From: Aquisalimonas lutea
GTDB taxonomy: Bacteria > Pseudomonadota > Gammaproteobacteria > Nitrococcales > Aquisalimonadaceae
Reading direction: 5' to 3'
NCBI RefSeq assembly: GCF_030409225.1
Contig: NZ_JAUFPK010000001.1
Span: forward strand, 988,191-1,052,190
Length of the DNA: 64,000 nucleotides
Below, one piece after another: positions 8,297 to 17,965 of the stretch. Position 1 is the first letter of the stretch. Each line of letters begins with the position of its first letter. The position numbers and the translations under genes were made by a program. Below the pieces are notes generated by a model. The model saw nothing but the letters and a program-made list of their open reading frames with translations. It was not told the DNA's origin and made no database searches.

Positions 8297-10474
8297 TTGG
8301 CACACGCTGACCCGCTCCCTGCGGAGGCCACGCAGACCGGGACCGATCCGGGTCGCCGGGTCAGCGAGTTGTGTTCGTTGCTGGAGACGTACCTGGAGCC
8401 GGAGCAGGTCCAGACGGTCTACCGCGCCTACCAGTTCGGCGCCAGCGCCCACGACGGGCAGCGGCGATTGTCCGGCGAGCCCTACATCACCCATCCCGTG
8501 GCGGTGGCGAAGGTCCTGGGCGAGATGCGCCTGGACTACCAGAGCATCGTCGCCGCCATCCTCCATGACGTCATCGAGGACACCCCCACCGCCAAGGAGC
8601 ACATCGCCGAGGATTTCGGCGAGGAGGTCGCCGAGCTCGTCGACGGCGTGTCCAAGCTCACGCAGATCCAGTTCGAGAGCAAGGCCGAGGCCCAGGCGGC
8701 CAACTTCCGCAAGATGATGATGGCCATGTCCCGGGACATCCGGGTCATCATCATCAAGCTCGCCGACCGCCTGCACAACATGCGCACCGTCTGGGTGATG
8801 CCGCCCCACAAGCGGCGCCGCATCGCGCGCGAGACCCTGGATATCTACGCCCCCATCGCCAATCGCCTGGGCATCAACAACGTCCGCATCGAGCTGGAAG
8901 ACCTCTGTTTCGCCGCCATCCACCCCATGCGCTGCCGGGTGATCAAGGCCCAGGTGCGCAAGGCGCGCCGCAACCAGAAGGCGGTGGTCGGCAAGGTGCG
9001 CGACGCCCTCCAGGGGCGGCTCGCGGAAGTGGGCATCGAGGCCACCCTGGAGTCCCGCGAGAAGCACCTCTACAGCATCTACCAGAAGATGCGCGGCGAG
9101 GTGGGCGACCGCAAGGGCTTCAATGCCGTCCTGGATGTCTACGGCTTCCGCGTCATTGTCGATTCTGTGGACTCCTGCTATCGCGTGCTTGGGGCCCTGC
9201 ACGGCCTCTACAAGCCGGTGCCCGGGTGTTTCAAGGACTACATCGCCATCCCCAAGAGCAACGGCTACCAGTCCCTGCACACCACGCTCTGGGGGCCGCA
9301 GGGCATCCAGATCGAGGTGCAGATCCGCACCACCGAGATGCACCGGGTGGCCGAGATGGGCGTGGCCGCGCACTGGATGTACAAGGCCGGCGAGGCCGCC
9401 CAGAACACCGCCCAGAGCCGGGCCCGGGAGTGGGTCAAGGATCTGCTGGAGATGCAGAAGAACGCCGGCAACCCGCTGGAGTTCATCGAGAACGTCAAGA
9501 TCGACCTGTTCCCCGACGAGGTCTACGTGTTCACGCCCAGCGGCGACATCATGGAGATGCCCCGGGGGGCGACGCTGGTGGACTTCGCCTACGCCGTGCA
9601 CTCGGATATCGGTGACACCTGCCTGGCGGCCAAGGTGGACAAGCGCCTCGTGCCCCTGCGCACCCAACTCGAGACCGGCCAGACCATTGATATCATCACC
9701 GCGCCGGGGGCGCGGCCCAACCCCGCCTGGCTGGATTTCGTCGTCACCGCCAAGGCGCGCTCGGCGATCCGGCATTCCCTCAAGAACCTGCGCCACGAGG
9801 AAGCCATCAGCCTGGGGCGGCGCCTGCTGGAGCAGGCGCTGGAGAGCGTGTCCCTGGAGCTGGACCAGATCCCGCCCGAGCAGATGGAGCGCGGCCTGGC
9901 GGCCCAGGGCTTCGAGACCCTGGAGGGCCTGCTGGAGAACATCGGCCTGGGGCGGCGCATGCCCTGGCTGGCGGCGCGCCACCTGGCGGGGCTTTCGGAC
10001 GACGTGGTCGAGTCCGACGACGGCGACCGCCAGCGGCTGACCATCCGGGGCACCGAGGGCGCGGTGGTCACCTTCGCGCGCTGCTGCAACCCCATTCCCG
10101 GTGATCCGATCATCGGCTTCGCCAGCTCCGGCCGCGGCATGGTGGTGCACCTGCAGGACTGCAAGAATCTCCACGAGTACCGCAAGCACCCGGAGAAGTG
10201 GCTGGACGTCCAGTGGGAGCCGGAGATCGACCGCGACTTCTCCGTGCCTGTGCGCGTCGACGTGGTCAACGAGCGCGGCGTGCTGGCCGGCGTGGCGGCG
10301 ACCATCTCCGAGAGCGAGGGCAACATCCTCAATGTCTCCGTGGACGAGCGCGAGGGCATGATCGCCACCATCAACTTCAGCATCGCGGTCAAGGGGCGAC
10401 GACACCTCGCCCGCATCATGCGGCGCCTGCGCGTGCTCAACAGCGTGCTGCGCATCACCCGGGTGAAGGGCTGA
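8297..10474 (+). CDS. spoT: Bifunctional (p)ppGpp synthetase/hydrolase
   Basis: A 725-aa long RelA/SpoT homologue. The HD hydrolase domain is intact (HDGQRRLSGEPYITHPV, ILHDVIEDT, KLADRLHNMRT). It is followed by the synthetase domain (DYIAIPKSNGYQSLHTT, EVQIRT), a TGS domain (DEVYVFTPSGDIMEMPRGAT) and a C-terminal ACT domain (VPVRVDVVNERGVLAGVAA). The gene starts with TTG at 8297 behind GAGGTGA; no ATG or GTG start is available before the conserved region. The synthetase loop reads GCFKD, with Cys311 where RFKD or RVKD is usual. Because both catalytic domains keep their main signatures, SpoT-type bifunctionality is expected. Confidence 0.95.
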   Translation: MAHADPLPAEATQTGTDPGRRVSELCSLLETYLEPEQVQTVYRAYQFGASAHDGQRRLSGEPYITHPVAVAKVLGEMRLDYQSIVAAILHDVIEDTPTAKEHIAEDFGEEVAELVDGVSKLTQIQFESKAEAQAANFRKMMMAMSRDIRVIIIKLADRLHNMRTVWVMPPHKRRRIARETLDIYAPIANRLGINNVRIELEDLCFAAIHPMRCRVIKAQVRKARRNQKAVVGKVRDALQGRLAEVGIEATLESREKHLYSIYQKMRGEVGDRKGFNAVLDVYGFRVIVDSVDSCYRVLGALHGLYKPVPGCFKDYIAIPKSNGYQSLHTTLWGPQGIQIEVQIRTTEMHRVAEMGVAAHWMYKAGEAAQNTAQSRAREWVKDLLEMQKNAGNPLEFIENVKIDLFPDEVYVFTPSGDIMEMPRGATLVDFAYAVHSDIGDTCLAAKVDKRLVPLRTQLETGQTIDIITAPGARPNPAWLDFVVTAKARSAIRHSLKNLRHEEAISLGRRLLEQALESVSLELDQIPPEQMERGLAAQGFETLEGLLENIGLGRRMPWLAARHLAGLSDDVVESDDGDRQRLTIRGTEGAVVTFARCCNPIPGDPIIGFASSGRGMVVHLQDCKNLHEYRKHPEKWLDVQWEPEIDRDFSVPVRVDVVNERGVLAGVAATISESEGNILNVSVDEREGMIATINFSIAVKGRRHLARIMRRLRVLNSVLRITRVKG

Positions 10475-10519
10475 GGGATCACTGACAGGCCCGGGAGGTG
10501 CCCGAGCGGTGAGGTGTGA

Positions 10520-12217
10520 ATGAGGCGCTGGCTGCTGCGCAGGGACGTGCTCTGGACGGCCGGCCTGCTGACCCTTCTGGTGGCGTATCTCGCCTTCGGC
10601 GATGCCGCCGACCCCTGTCTTGACCAGCCGGTCTCGCTGGCCGCGGCCGCCGGATACGGCGACGGTGCGCTGGCGCCGCACGAGCGGGTCACCGTCGCGG
10701 GCACGGTGACCGCGACGTTCCTGGGCGACAACGCCCTGAACGGCTTCTTCCTGCAGGCCGCCGACGCCCGGGGCGAGCCCGCGGCGCTGTTCGTCTATGC
10801 GCCCGGGCTCGACGACGCCGAACGGCGCCGGGTCCGGCGCGGGGCGCGGCTGCAGGTGCGCGGGACCACGGACCGCTTCCACGGTCGACCGCAGGTCGGC
10901 CACGTGGAGGCCGTCCACCAGTGCGGCGGCGGTGGCCGTCCCGAGCCGGTCGTGCTGGAGGGCACGCCGGATCGGGGCAAGGGCTCGCGCATGGAGGGGC
11001 TGCTGGTGCGCCACTCCGGCGAGCTCGTGGTCACGGGCAACCAGCGCCTGGGGCGTTTCGGCACCCTGGCCCTGGCCCCCGAGCGGCTCGTGCGCCGACG
11101 CAGCGGCGAGCAACCGGAGAACGTGCTGCTGCTGGACGACGGCAGCTACGCCACCCATCCCGATCCGGTGCCGTACCTCGATCCCGACAGTGGCACCCGG
11201 CGCGCCGGCGACCGCGTGCGCGGGGTGACCGGTATTCTCACCCACGCATTCGACCGTTGGCGCATCCATCCGGTCACGCCGCCGTCGTTCCGCGCCGCGA
11301 ACCCGCGCCCCCGCCGTCCCGGACCGGTCGGCGGCGATCTTCGGGCCGCGGCGTTCAACGTGCAGAACTACTTCGTCACCACCGGCGAGCGCGGGGCCGC
11401 CGATCGGCGGGCACGGGCGCGTCAGCGCCAGCGCCTGCGCGCCGCCCTGGCCAGGCTGGATGCGGACCTGCTCGCCCTGGCCGAGGTGGAGAACGATGCG
11501 CGTGCGCTGGCCGATCTGGTCGGGGGCCCCGCGCCTGCGGCCGACGGCCGCGCCTACCGCGTCGTCCGGGGTGGCGACCCCGGCGGCGACGCCATTCGCG
11601 CCGGCCTGGCGTACCGGCCGCAGCGCCTGGAGCTGGTGGCCGGCCCGTTCCGCGACGGCGCGCCGGTCCACGACCGCCCGCCCCAGGCGGCGGTGTTCCG
11701 GCCGCCCGGCGGGCGGGCGTTCCTGGCGGCGGCCGTGCACTTCAAGTCCAAGACCCGCTGCCCCGAGCACGGCGACGTGGACACGGGGGAAGGCTGCTGG
11801 AATCAGCGGCGGACCGAGCAGGCCCGCGCCCTGGTGGACTTCGTCCGGGAGCAGGCCCGCCGGCACGATATCGACGACATCCTGCTGCTGGGCGATTTCA
11901 ACAGCTACCCCGGGGAAGCGCCCATGCGGGCTCTCGCCGAGGCCGGCTTCACCGACCTGGTCGGCGGCCATGCCGGCGCCGGTGACGGCTATACGTACGT
12001 CTACCGCGAGGCCGCCGGCAGGCTGGACTACGCCCTGGCGAACGACAGCATGCGCAGCCGTGTCCGCGGGGCCGCGGCGTGGCACATCAACGCCGACGAA
12101 CCGGCAGCCCTGGCCTATGACGGGCGGATGGCGGCGGGCGGCGGTGCGCGCGGGCAGCCGTTCCGCTCCTCCGATCATGACCCGGTGCTGGTCGGCTTCG
12201 ACAGCGGCGACGACTGA
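10520..12217 (+). CDS. ExeM/NucH-type extracellular endonuclease
   Basis: A 565-aa protein. It starts with a signal peptide or anchor (MRRWLLRRDVLWTAGLLTLL). An OB-like domain spans about residues 40-200. The C-terminal endonuclease/exonuclease/phosphatase domain has FNVQNYF, LLALAEVEND, LLGDFNSYPGEAPM and the terminal SSDHDPVLV, which supply the Asp, Glu, Asn and His of the metal-dependent DNase I fold. ExeM-type enzymes degrade extracellular DNA. The start overlaps a GAGGTG ribosome site 45 bp after spoT. It sits between spoT and ridA-recG, where many relatives carry other genes such as trmH, and looks like a lineage-specific insertion with no change in base composition. Confidence 0.85.
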   Translation: MRRWLLRRDVLWTAGLLTLLVAYLAFGDAADPCLDQPVSLAAAAGYGDGALAPHERVTVAGTVTATFLGDNALNGFFLQAADARGEPAALFVYAPGLDDAERRRVRRGARLQVRGTTDRFHGRPQVGHVEAVHQCGGGGRPEPVVLEGTPDRGKGSRMEGLLVRHSGELVVTGNQRLGRFGTLALAPERLVRRRSGEQPENVLLLDDGSYATHPDPVPYLDPDSGTRRAGDRVRGVTGILTHAFDRWRIHPVTPPSFRAANPRPRRPGPVGGDLRAAAFNVQNYFVTTGERGAADRRARARQRQRLRAALARLDADLLALAEVENDARALADLVGGPAPAADGRAYRVVRGGDPGGDAIRAGLAYRPQRLELVAGPFRDGAPVHDRPPQAAVFRPPGGRAFLAAAVHFKSKTRCPEHGDVDTGEGCWNQRRTEQARALVDFVREQARRHDIDDILLLGDFNSYPGEAPMRALAEAGFTDLVGGHAGAGDGYTYVYREAAGRLDYALANDSMRSRVRGAAAWHINADEPAALAYDGRMAAGGGARGQPFRSSDHDPVLVGFDSGDD

Positions 12218-12298
12218 CGGCGCGTTCGGGCGCGCCACTGCCTGCGCCTTTCTGATACCTTTGGAGGCGATTGCCCGAAAGAGGAGAGGAAAACCACC

Positions 12299-12688
12299 AT
12301 GACGCGGGAAGTGATCCAGACGGATCGAGCACCGTCCGCCATTGGCCCCTATTCGCAAGCCGTACGCGCGGGTGACACGGTCTACCTGTCCGGCCAGATT
12401 CCGCTGGAGCCGGAGAGCATGGACCTGGTGCGCGGCGACATCCGGGCCCAGGTCGAGCAGGTGTTCGCCAATCTGGAAGCCGTCTGCGATGCGGCCGGCG
12501 CCGGCCTGGCCGATATCGTCAAGCTCAACATCTATCTCACCGACCTCGGTAACTTCGGCCTGGTTAACGAGATGATGGAAGAGCGCTTCAACGAGCCGTA
12601 TCCGGCGCGTGCGGCCCTGGGGGTCGCCAGCCTGCCCAAGGGCGCGGGCGTCGAGATGGACGCCGTCCTGGTGCGCACCCGGGGCTGA
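12299..12688 (+). CDS. ridA: RidA family reactive imine/enamine deaminase
   Basis: A 129-aa member of the RidA/YjgF family. It hydrolyses reactive 2-aminoacrylate and related enamines released by PLP enzymes such as threonine dehydratase. It has the family marks [21 protein letters not shown] and the [20 protein letters not shown] segment that carries the catalytic Arg. A strong GAGAGGAAAA precedes the ATG. It lies 5 bp ahead of recG, a common gammaproteobacterial arrangement. The ilvA gene whose product makes its substrate is also in this window, at 50392. Confidence 0.95.
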   Translation: MTREVIQTDRAPSAIGPYSQAVRAGDTVYLSGQIPLEPESMDLVRGDIRAQVEQVFANLEAVCDAAGAGLADIVKLNIYLTDLGNFGLVNEMMEERFNEPYPARAALGVASLPKGAGVEMDAVLVRTRG

Positions 12689-12693
12689 CGCGG

Positions 12694-14784
12694 GTGCCGG
12701 CCCAAGTCGACAAGGAGGCCCTGGGCCGGCCCGTTACCAGCCTGCACGGCGTCGGCGAGCGCCAGGCCGAGCGCCTGGGGCAGCTCGGCGTCGCCACCGT
12801 GCGCGATCTGCTTCTGCATCTGCCCCTGCGCTACGAGGACCGCAGCCGCGTGCGCCGGCTCGGCGAGCTGCGGCCCGGGATGCAGGCGCTCACGGCGGGG
12901 ACCGTGGAGCTCACCGAGATCGTCCAGGGGCGCCGGTCCCGCCTGGTGTGCCGTCTCACCGACGGTACGGGGGCGCTGACCCTGGTCTTCTTCCATTATC
13001 ACCCGAGCCAGCAGCAACGGCTGGCTCGCGGCACCCGGGTGCGCTGCTTCGGCGAGGTGCGCGAGGGCCCCGGGGGCCTGCAGATGGTGCACCCGGAGAT
13101 CGAGCGCGACAGCGCCGGCGACGACGCCGGCGACGGTCTCCTGCCGGTCTATCCCACCACCCAGGGCCTGAACCAGACGGCACTGCGGCGCCTGGTGGAC
13201 CGGGCGCTGGCGCTGCTCGCGGCCTCGCCGCCGGAGGAGCTGCTGCCCGGGGACCTCCGGGAAACCCTGGGGGTTCCGGGATTCGCCGAGGCCGTCACCA
13301 CCCTGCACCGGCCACCCGCGGACGGCGACCCCGTGCACCTGATGGCATCGGATCATCCCGCCCGCCGGCGGCTGGTCATCGAGGAGCTGCTGGCCCATCA
13401 CCTGACCCTGCGCCGGCAGCGCCACGCGCTCCGCGAGCGCGCCGCGGCGCCGGTTCTCCGGGGTACGGGCCGGCTGGTGGCGGCGTTCATGGACTCGCTG
13501 GCGTTCGCGCTCACGGCCGCCCAGGAGCGGGTCAACCGGGAGACAGCGGAGGACATGGCGCGGCGCGCGCCCATGCTGCGCCTGGTGCAGGGCGACGTGG
13601 GCTCCGGCAAGACGGTGATCGCGGCGCTGGCCGCCCTGCGCTGCGTGGAGACGGGCTTCCAGGCGGCGATCATGGCGCCCACCGAGCTCCTGGCGGAGCA
13701 GCATTTCCGCAATTTCCGCGATTGGCTGGAGCCTCTGGGCGTGACCGTGACCTGGCTGTCCGGGCGCCTGGCCGCCGGCCAGCGGCGCGAGGCCCTGCAG
13801 GCGCTGGCGGACGGGCAGACCGGCGTGGTGGTCGGCACTCACGCCCTGTTCCAGGAGGAGGTGCAGTTCCACCGTCTGGGCCTGGTGGTGGTGGACGAGC
13901 AGCACCGTTTCGGGGTGCACCAGCGCCTCGCGCTGCGGGAGAAGGGCCAGACCGGCACCGCCCAGCCGCACCAGCTGATCATGACGGCCACGCCCATCCC
14001 CCGGACACTGGCCATGACCGCCTACGCCGATCTCGATGTCTCCGTGATCGACGAGCTGCCCCCGGGGCGCAGTCCCGTCACCACCGTGGCCGTGCCCGAC
14101 AGCCGCCGCGACGAGGTGGTCGCCGGCGTGGACAAGGCCTGCCGCGAGGGCCGGCAGGCCTACTGGGTGTGCACCCTGGTCGAGGAGTCCGACGCCCTCC
14201 AGGCGCAGGCCGCGGAGGAGACCGCCGGCCAGCTGCGCGAGGCGCTGGCCGACCGGCGCATCGGCCTGGTCCACGGGCGCCTGCGCGCCGCCGAGAAGGA
14301 CGCGGCCATGCAGGCCTTCGCCCGGGGCGAGCTCGATGTCCTCGTGGCCACCACGGTCATCGAGGTGGGCGTGGATGTCCCCAACGCCAGCCTCATGGTC
14401 ATCGAGAACCCCGAGCGCCTGGGCCTGGCCCAGCTGCACCAGCTGCGCGGCCGGGTGGGGCGCGGGGCCGCGGCGAGCAGCTGCGTGCTGCTGTATCACG
14501 CCCCGCTCACCGACACCGCCCGGGCCCGGCTCGCGGTCCTGCGGCAGTCCGGCGACGGTTTCGAGATCGCCCGCCGGGACCTCGAGATCCGGGGCCCCGG
14601 GGAGCTGTTGGGAACCCGGCAGACCGGGGCCTGGCAGCTGCGGGTGGCCGATCTCGTCCGTGACGGCGAGCTGATCCCCCGCGTCCAGGGCGCTGCGGAC
14701 CGGCTGCTGCGCGAGGCACCGGACCGGGCGGACGCGCTCATCCAGCGCTGGGTCGGCGAGGCCGCCCGGTACGGGCAGGTGTGA
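12694..14784 (+). CDS. recG: ATP-dependent DNA helicase RecG
   Basis: A 696-aa helicase that remodels stalled replication forks and Holliday junctions. The N-terminal wedge/OB domain lies at about 1-250. The motor has Walker A GDVGSGKTVI, the DEQH box (VVDEQHRFGV) and TATPIPRTLAMT; the second RecA fold carries ATTVIEVGVDVPNA and QLRGRVGRG. The start is GTG at 12694, 5 bp after ridA, and matches the usual beginning of the protein. The stop overlaps the first possible start codon of ubiC. Confidence 0.97.
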   Translation: MPAQVDKEALGRPVTSLHGVGERQAERLGQLGVATVRDLLLHLPLRYEDRSRVRRLGELRPGMQALTAGTVELTEIVQGRRSRLVCRLTDGTGALTLVFFHYHPSQQQRLARGTRVRCFGEVREGPGGLQMVHPEIERDSAGDDAGDGLLPVYPTTQGLNQTALRRLVDRALALLAASPPEELLPGDLRETLGVPGFAEAVTTLHRPPADGDPVHLMASDHPARRRLVIEELLAHHLTLRRQRHALRERAAAPVLRGTGRLVAAFMDSLAFALTAAQERVNRETAEDMARRAPMLRLVQGDVGSGKTVIAALAALRCVETGFQAAIMAPTELLAEQHFRNFRDWLEPLGVTVTWLSGRLAAGQRREALQALADGQTGVVVGTHALFQEEVQFHRLGLVVVDEQHRFGVHQRLALREKGQTGTAQPHQLIMTATPIPRTLAMTAYADLDVSVIDELPPGRSPVTTVAVPDSRRDEVVAGVDKACREGRQAYWVCTLVEESDALQAQAAEETAGQLREALADRRIGLVHGRLRAAEKDAAMQAFARGELDVLVATTVIEVGVDVPNASLMVIENPERLGLAQLHQLRGRVGRGAAASSCVLLYHAPLTDTARARLAVLRQSGDGFEIARRDLEIRGPGELLGTRQTGAWQLRVADLVRDGELIPRVQGAADRLLREAPDRADALIQRWVGEAARYGQV

Positions 14785-15467
14785 CGGGATGCAACGTCGC
14801 GGGCGCCATGCGATACTGCCCGCCCTTCTTCCGGCCCCCGGGGGGATTCTTGCGGTATGCATTCTGCCAGTGGCGCACGCGGGACGGACGGCCCGGCACG
14901 CGGGTGCCCGAGCCGTTCCGGGATTGGCTGGTGGCAACCGGCTCGCTCACCGCCCGCATGCGCCGGCACTGTCCGCAGACCTTCCGCGTGCACCCGCTGG
15001 CCCAAGGATGGCGACGGCCCGCCCTGGAAGAGGCCTGGCGTCTCGGCCTGCGGTGCCGCCGGGCCGTCTGGACCCGGGAGGTGGCCCTGTGCTGCGACGA
15101 TCACCCCTGGATTCTCGCCCGCACCGTGATTCCGGCCTTGTCCCTGCGCGGCGGCAACGACGTGCTCCGGGGGCTGGGGACCCGTCCGCTGGGCGAGCTG
15201 CTCTTCCGCGGCGGGGGCAGCGGGCGGGATCCCCTGGAGGTCGCCCGGCTGCGCGGCGGCGACTGGCTCGCCCGGCACCTGGCTCCGGCCGCCGGGAGCT
15301 CGCTGGCGGGTTGCTGGAGCCGCCGCCGCGTTCACTATCTCCGTGGCCGGCCGTTGATGGTGACCGAGGTGTTTTTGCCGGCGTTGTTCCACCAGACTGC
15401 CGCCTTGCCGCGGCAGGAGTCCACCGAGGAGGAAGCCCGTGGCCATGACCGTCGGATGGCTTGCTGA
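14781..15467 (+). CDS. ubiC: Chorismate lyase
   Basis: A protein of up to 228 aa that converts chorismate to 4-hydroxybenzoate and pyruvate, the first committed step of ubiquinone synthesis. The recognisable core runs from [17 protein letters not shown] through [14 protein letters not shown] to RPLGELLF. The C-terminal part ([20 protein letters not shown]) carries the product-binding Arg and Glu. The start is uncertain: GTG at 14781 overlaps the recG stop, while ATG at 14808 would give a 219-aa protein nearer the family norm. The last 29 bp overlap ubiA, so the C-terminal tail is longer than in E. coli UbiC. Confidence 0.88.
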   Translation: MTGCNVAGAMRYCPPFFRPPGGFLRYAFCQWRTRDGRPGTRVPEPFRDWLVATGSLTARMRRHCPQTFRVHPLAQGWRRPALEEAWRLGLRCRRAVWTREVALCCDDHPWILARTVIPALSLRGGNDVLRGLGTRPLGELLFRGGGSGRDPLEVARLRGGDWLARHLAPAAGSSLAGCWSRRRVHYLRGRPLMVTEVFLPALFHQTAALPRQESTEEEARGHDRRMAC

Positions 15468-16323
15468 CCGCTTGCTCCAGTATGCCCGGCTGGCGCGCCT
15501 GGATCGGCCCATCGGCAACTTCCTGCTGCTCTGGCCCATGCTCTGGGCCCTGTGGCTGGCCGCCGAGGGGTTCCCGGATCCGCTGGTGTTCACGGTGTTC
15601 GTCGCCGGCGTGGTGGTCATGCGGGCCGCCGGTTGCGTGATCAATGACTTTGCCGACCGTCGCGTGGACGGCCACGTCAAGCGCACGGCCCACCGGCCCA
15701 TGGCCCAGGGCCGCGTGGGCGAGCGCGAGGCCCTGGGCCTGTTCGTGGTGCTGTGCCTGGCGGCGTTCGGCCTGGTCCTGCTGATGAACACGCTCACCAT
15801 TGCACTGTCGCTGGTGGCGGTGGCGCTGGCGGCGACCTACCCATTCGCCAAGCGCTACACCCATCTGCCGCAGGTGCACCTGGGCGCGGCCTTCGGCTGG
15901 GCCGTGCCCATGGCCTTCGCGGCGCAGGCCGGGGCCGTGCCGCCGCTGGCCTGGCTGGTCTATATCGCCGCCGTGGTCTGGGCGACGGTCTACGATACCC
16001 AGTACGCCATGGTGGACCGTGACGACGACCTGAAGATCGGCGTCAAGTCCACGGCCATCCTGTTCGGCGAGCAGGACCGCCTGATGATCGGGCTGCTCCA
16101 GGTGCTGATGACGTTCACGCTGCTGCTGGTGGGGCTGCGTGCCGAGCTCGGCGCGGCCTACTATGTCATGCTGGCGCTGGCGACGCTGCTGTTCGTCTAC
16201 CAGCAGTGGCTGATCCGGGACCGCAGCCGCGAAGGCTGCTTTCAGGCGTTTCTCAACAACAACGTCTATGGCGGGGTGGTGTTCGTCGGCATCGTGCTCG
16301 ACTACGGCTGGGCGAGCGCATAG
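15439..16323 (+). CDS. ubiA: 4-hydroxybenzoate octaprenyltransferase
   Basis: A 294-aa integral membrane prenyltransferase that attaches the polyprenyl tail to 4-hydroxybenzoate. Both Asp-rich Mg-pyrophosphate sites are present: NDFADRRVD at residues 69-77, and [12 protein letters not shown] further on. About eight or nine membrane segments alternate with short loops. GTG at 15439 was preferred because GGAGGAA lies 5-6 nt upstream; the ATG at 15445 is an alternative. The gene overlaps ubiC by 29 bp, so the two first ubiquinone enzymes are coupled. Confidence 0.96.
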   Translation: MAMTVGWLADRLLQYARLARLDRPIGNFLLLWPMLWALWLAAEGFPDPLVFTVFVAGVVVMRAAGCVINDFADRRVDGHVKRTAHRPMAQGRVGEREALGLFVVLCLAAFGLVLLMNTLTIALSLVAVALAATYPFAKRYTHLPQVHLGAAFGWAVPMAFAAQAGAVPPLAWLVYIAAVVWATVYDTQYAMVDRDDDLKIGVKSTAILFGEQDRLMIGLLQVLMTFTLLLVGLRAELGAAYYVMLALATLLFVYQQWLIRDRSREGCFQAFLNNNVYGGVVFVGIVLDYGWASA

Positions 16324-16395
16324 ATGGCGGGCGGGCGATGACTCGCCGCGGCACCCGGCGGGCGGTCGCGGCCCTGCGGAAAAAGGCCTGACGCC

Positions 16396-17820
16396 ATGGA
16401 TTTCTGGTACAGCATCGCCGCCGTCATCGCTCCGTTCCTGGCGCTCGTGGCCTCGGCCCACGCAGTGCTCACCAAGCGTGATTCCCGCAGCGCCCTGATG
16501 TGGATCGCCCTGCTGTGGCTGGTGCCGCTGCTGGGCGCGGTGCTGTACCTGGCGTTCGGCATCAACCGCATCAACCGGCGCGCCAGTGCGCTGCAGCGCG
16601 AGATCGTGGACGAGTTCGAGCGCGAGCACGAGTGTGACGGCGACATGCTGCGCGCCCGGCTGGGCCCCGAGGGCCAGTACCTGGAGGCCCTGGCCCGGGC
16701 CACGGGGCGCATCGCCCCGCGGCCGCTGGTCCAGGGCAACCACGCGGATGTCCTCGTCGACGGCGACGAGGCCTATCCGGCCATGATCGCCGCCATCGAC
16801 GGGGCGCAGACCTCGGTTACCCTGGCGACCTACATCTTCGGCAACGATCATGTCGGTCACTGGTTCGCCGATGCGCTCCAGCGCGCAGTGGAGCGCGGGG
16901 TGGCCGTGCGGGTGCTCATCGACAACGCCGGCGAGCGCTATACCTGGCCGTCCATGGTGGGCGTGCTACGGCAGCAGGCGGTGCCGGTGGCCCGGTTCTT
17001 CCCCGGCTTCCCGGTGCGACTGGTGGGCATCAACCTGCGCAACCACCGCAAGCTGCTGGTGGTGGACGGCACCACCGGGTTCACCGGCGGCATGAACCTG
17101 CGCCGCCATCACATGCGCGACGCCGGGCCGCGCGCCACGCGGGACTTCCATTTCCGCATGCAGGGGCCCGTGGTGCGCCATCTGCAGGAAGTGTTCTACG
17201 AGGACTGGCTGTTCGCCACGGGCGAGCGGCTGGAAGGACCCGGCTGGTTCCCGGACATCGCGCCGGAGGGAACGGTCGTGGCGCGGGGACTCCCCGACGG
17301 GCCGGATCACAACTTCATGACCCACCAGATGACCTTCCAGGCCGCGGTGACCACGGCCCGGGAATCCATCCGCATCATGACGCCGTACTTCCTGCCGGAG
17401 GCGACCCTGATCGCCGCCCTCAATACCGCCTCGATCCGCGGCGTCGACGTGGACATCGTGCTGCCGGCCAAGTCCAACCTGCCGTTCGTGCACTGGGCCA
17501 TGATGGCCCACATCCGCCAGGTCCTGGCCTACGACTGCCGGGTCTGGCTGACGCCCCGGCCCTTCGACCACTCCAAGCTGCTGGTGGTGGACGACGCCTG
17601 GTCCTGTATCGGCTCCTCCAACTGGGATCCGCGCAGCCTGCGCCTGAACTTCGAGCTCAACGTCGAGTGCTTCGACCGTGCCCTGGCGCAGGATCTCGCC
17701 GGCCGCATCGACGCGCGCATCGCCCATGCCCGCTCCCTGACCCGGGAGGACGTGGACGCCCGCCCGCTGCCGGTGCAGCTGCGCGACGGCGTGGCCCGGC
17801 TCATGATGCCGTATCTGTGA
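16396..17820 (+). CDS. cls: Cardiolipin synthase (ClsA type)
   Basis: A 474-aa phospholipase-D-superfamily enzyme. Two N-terminal membrane helices (about residues 5-25 and 35-55) precede two HKD catalytic motifs, NHRKLLVVDG around His217 and DHSKLLVVDD around His392. It condenses two phosphatidylglycerol molecules into cardiolipin and glycerol. Length and domain order fit bacterial ClsA. It starts 72 bp after ubiA and may be read through from it. Downstream, 145 bp separate it from nasR. Confidence 0.93.
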   Translation: MDFWYSIAAVIAPFLALVASAHAVLTKRDSRSALMWIALLWLVPLLGAVLYLAFGINRINRRASALQREIVDEFEREHECDGDMLRARLGPEGQYLEALARATGRIAPRPLVQGNHADVLVDGDEAYPAMIAAIDGAQTSVTLATYIFGNDHVGHWFADALQRAVERGVAVRVLIDNAGERYTWPSMVGVLRQQAVPVARFFPGFPVRLVGINLRNHRKLLVVDGTTGFTGGMNLRRHHMRDAGPRATRDFHFRMQGPVVRHLQEVFYEDWLFATGERLEGPGWFPDIAPEGTVVARGLPDGPDHNFMTHQMTFQAAVTTARESIRIMTPYFLPEATLIAALNTASIRGVDVDIVLPAKSNLPFVHWAMMAHIRQVLAYDCRVWLTPRPFDHSKLLVVDDAWSCIGSSNWDPRSLRLNFELNVECFDRALAQDLAGRIDARIAHARSLTREDVDARPLPVQLRDGVARLMMPYL

Positions 17821-17965
17821 TGCACCGTCCTGGTGCGTAAACGGCGCGCCTGCCCCGCGCTGCGTGCCGGCATCCCGGCGCAACTCCCTGTCTCACCGGA
17901 ACGGGCGCTCCTGGCGTGAATCTTGTTAGCCGGATCAGGGGAATCCAGCAACCCGGGAACGGCTC

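Noticed and set aside
10490-10520. GGTGCCCGAGCGGTGAGG resembles the D-arm region of a serine tRNA
   Set aside because: Only 45 bp separate spoT and the nuclease gene; no acceptor, anticodon or T-arm follows, so no tRNA can be present.
7997-12358. Minus-strand open frame of 1453 codons opposite rpoZ, spoT, the nuclease gene and ridA
   Set aside because: It runs over four conserved plus-strand genes, has shadow composition (Leu/Gly/Ala/His/Arg-rich) and no domain, so it is an artefact of high GC content.
16338-16391. Seventeen-codon ATG frame between ubiA and cls
   Set aside because: Too short and of random basic composition, with no ribosome site of its own; treated as spacer.
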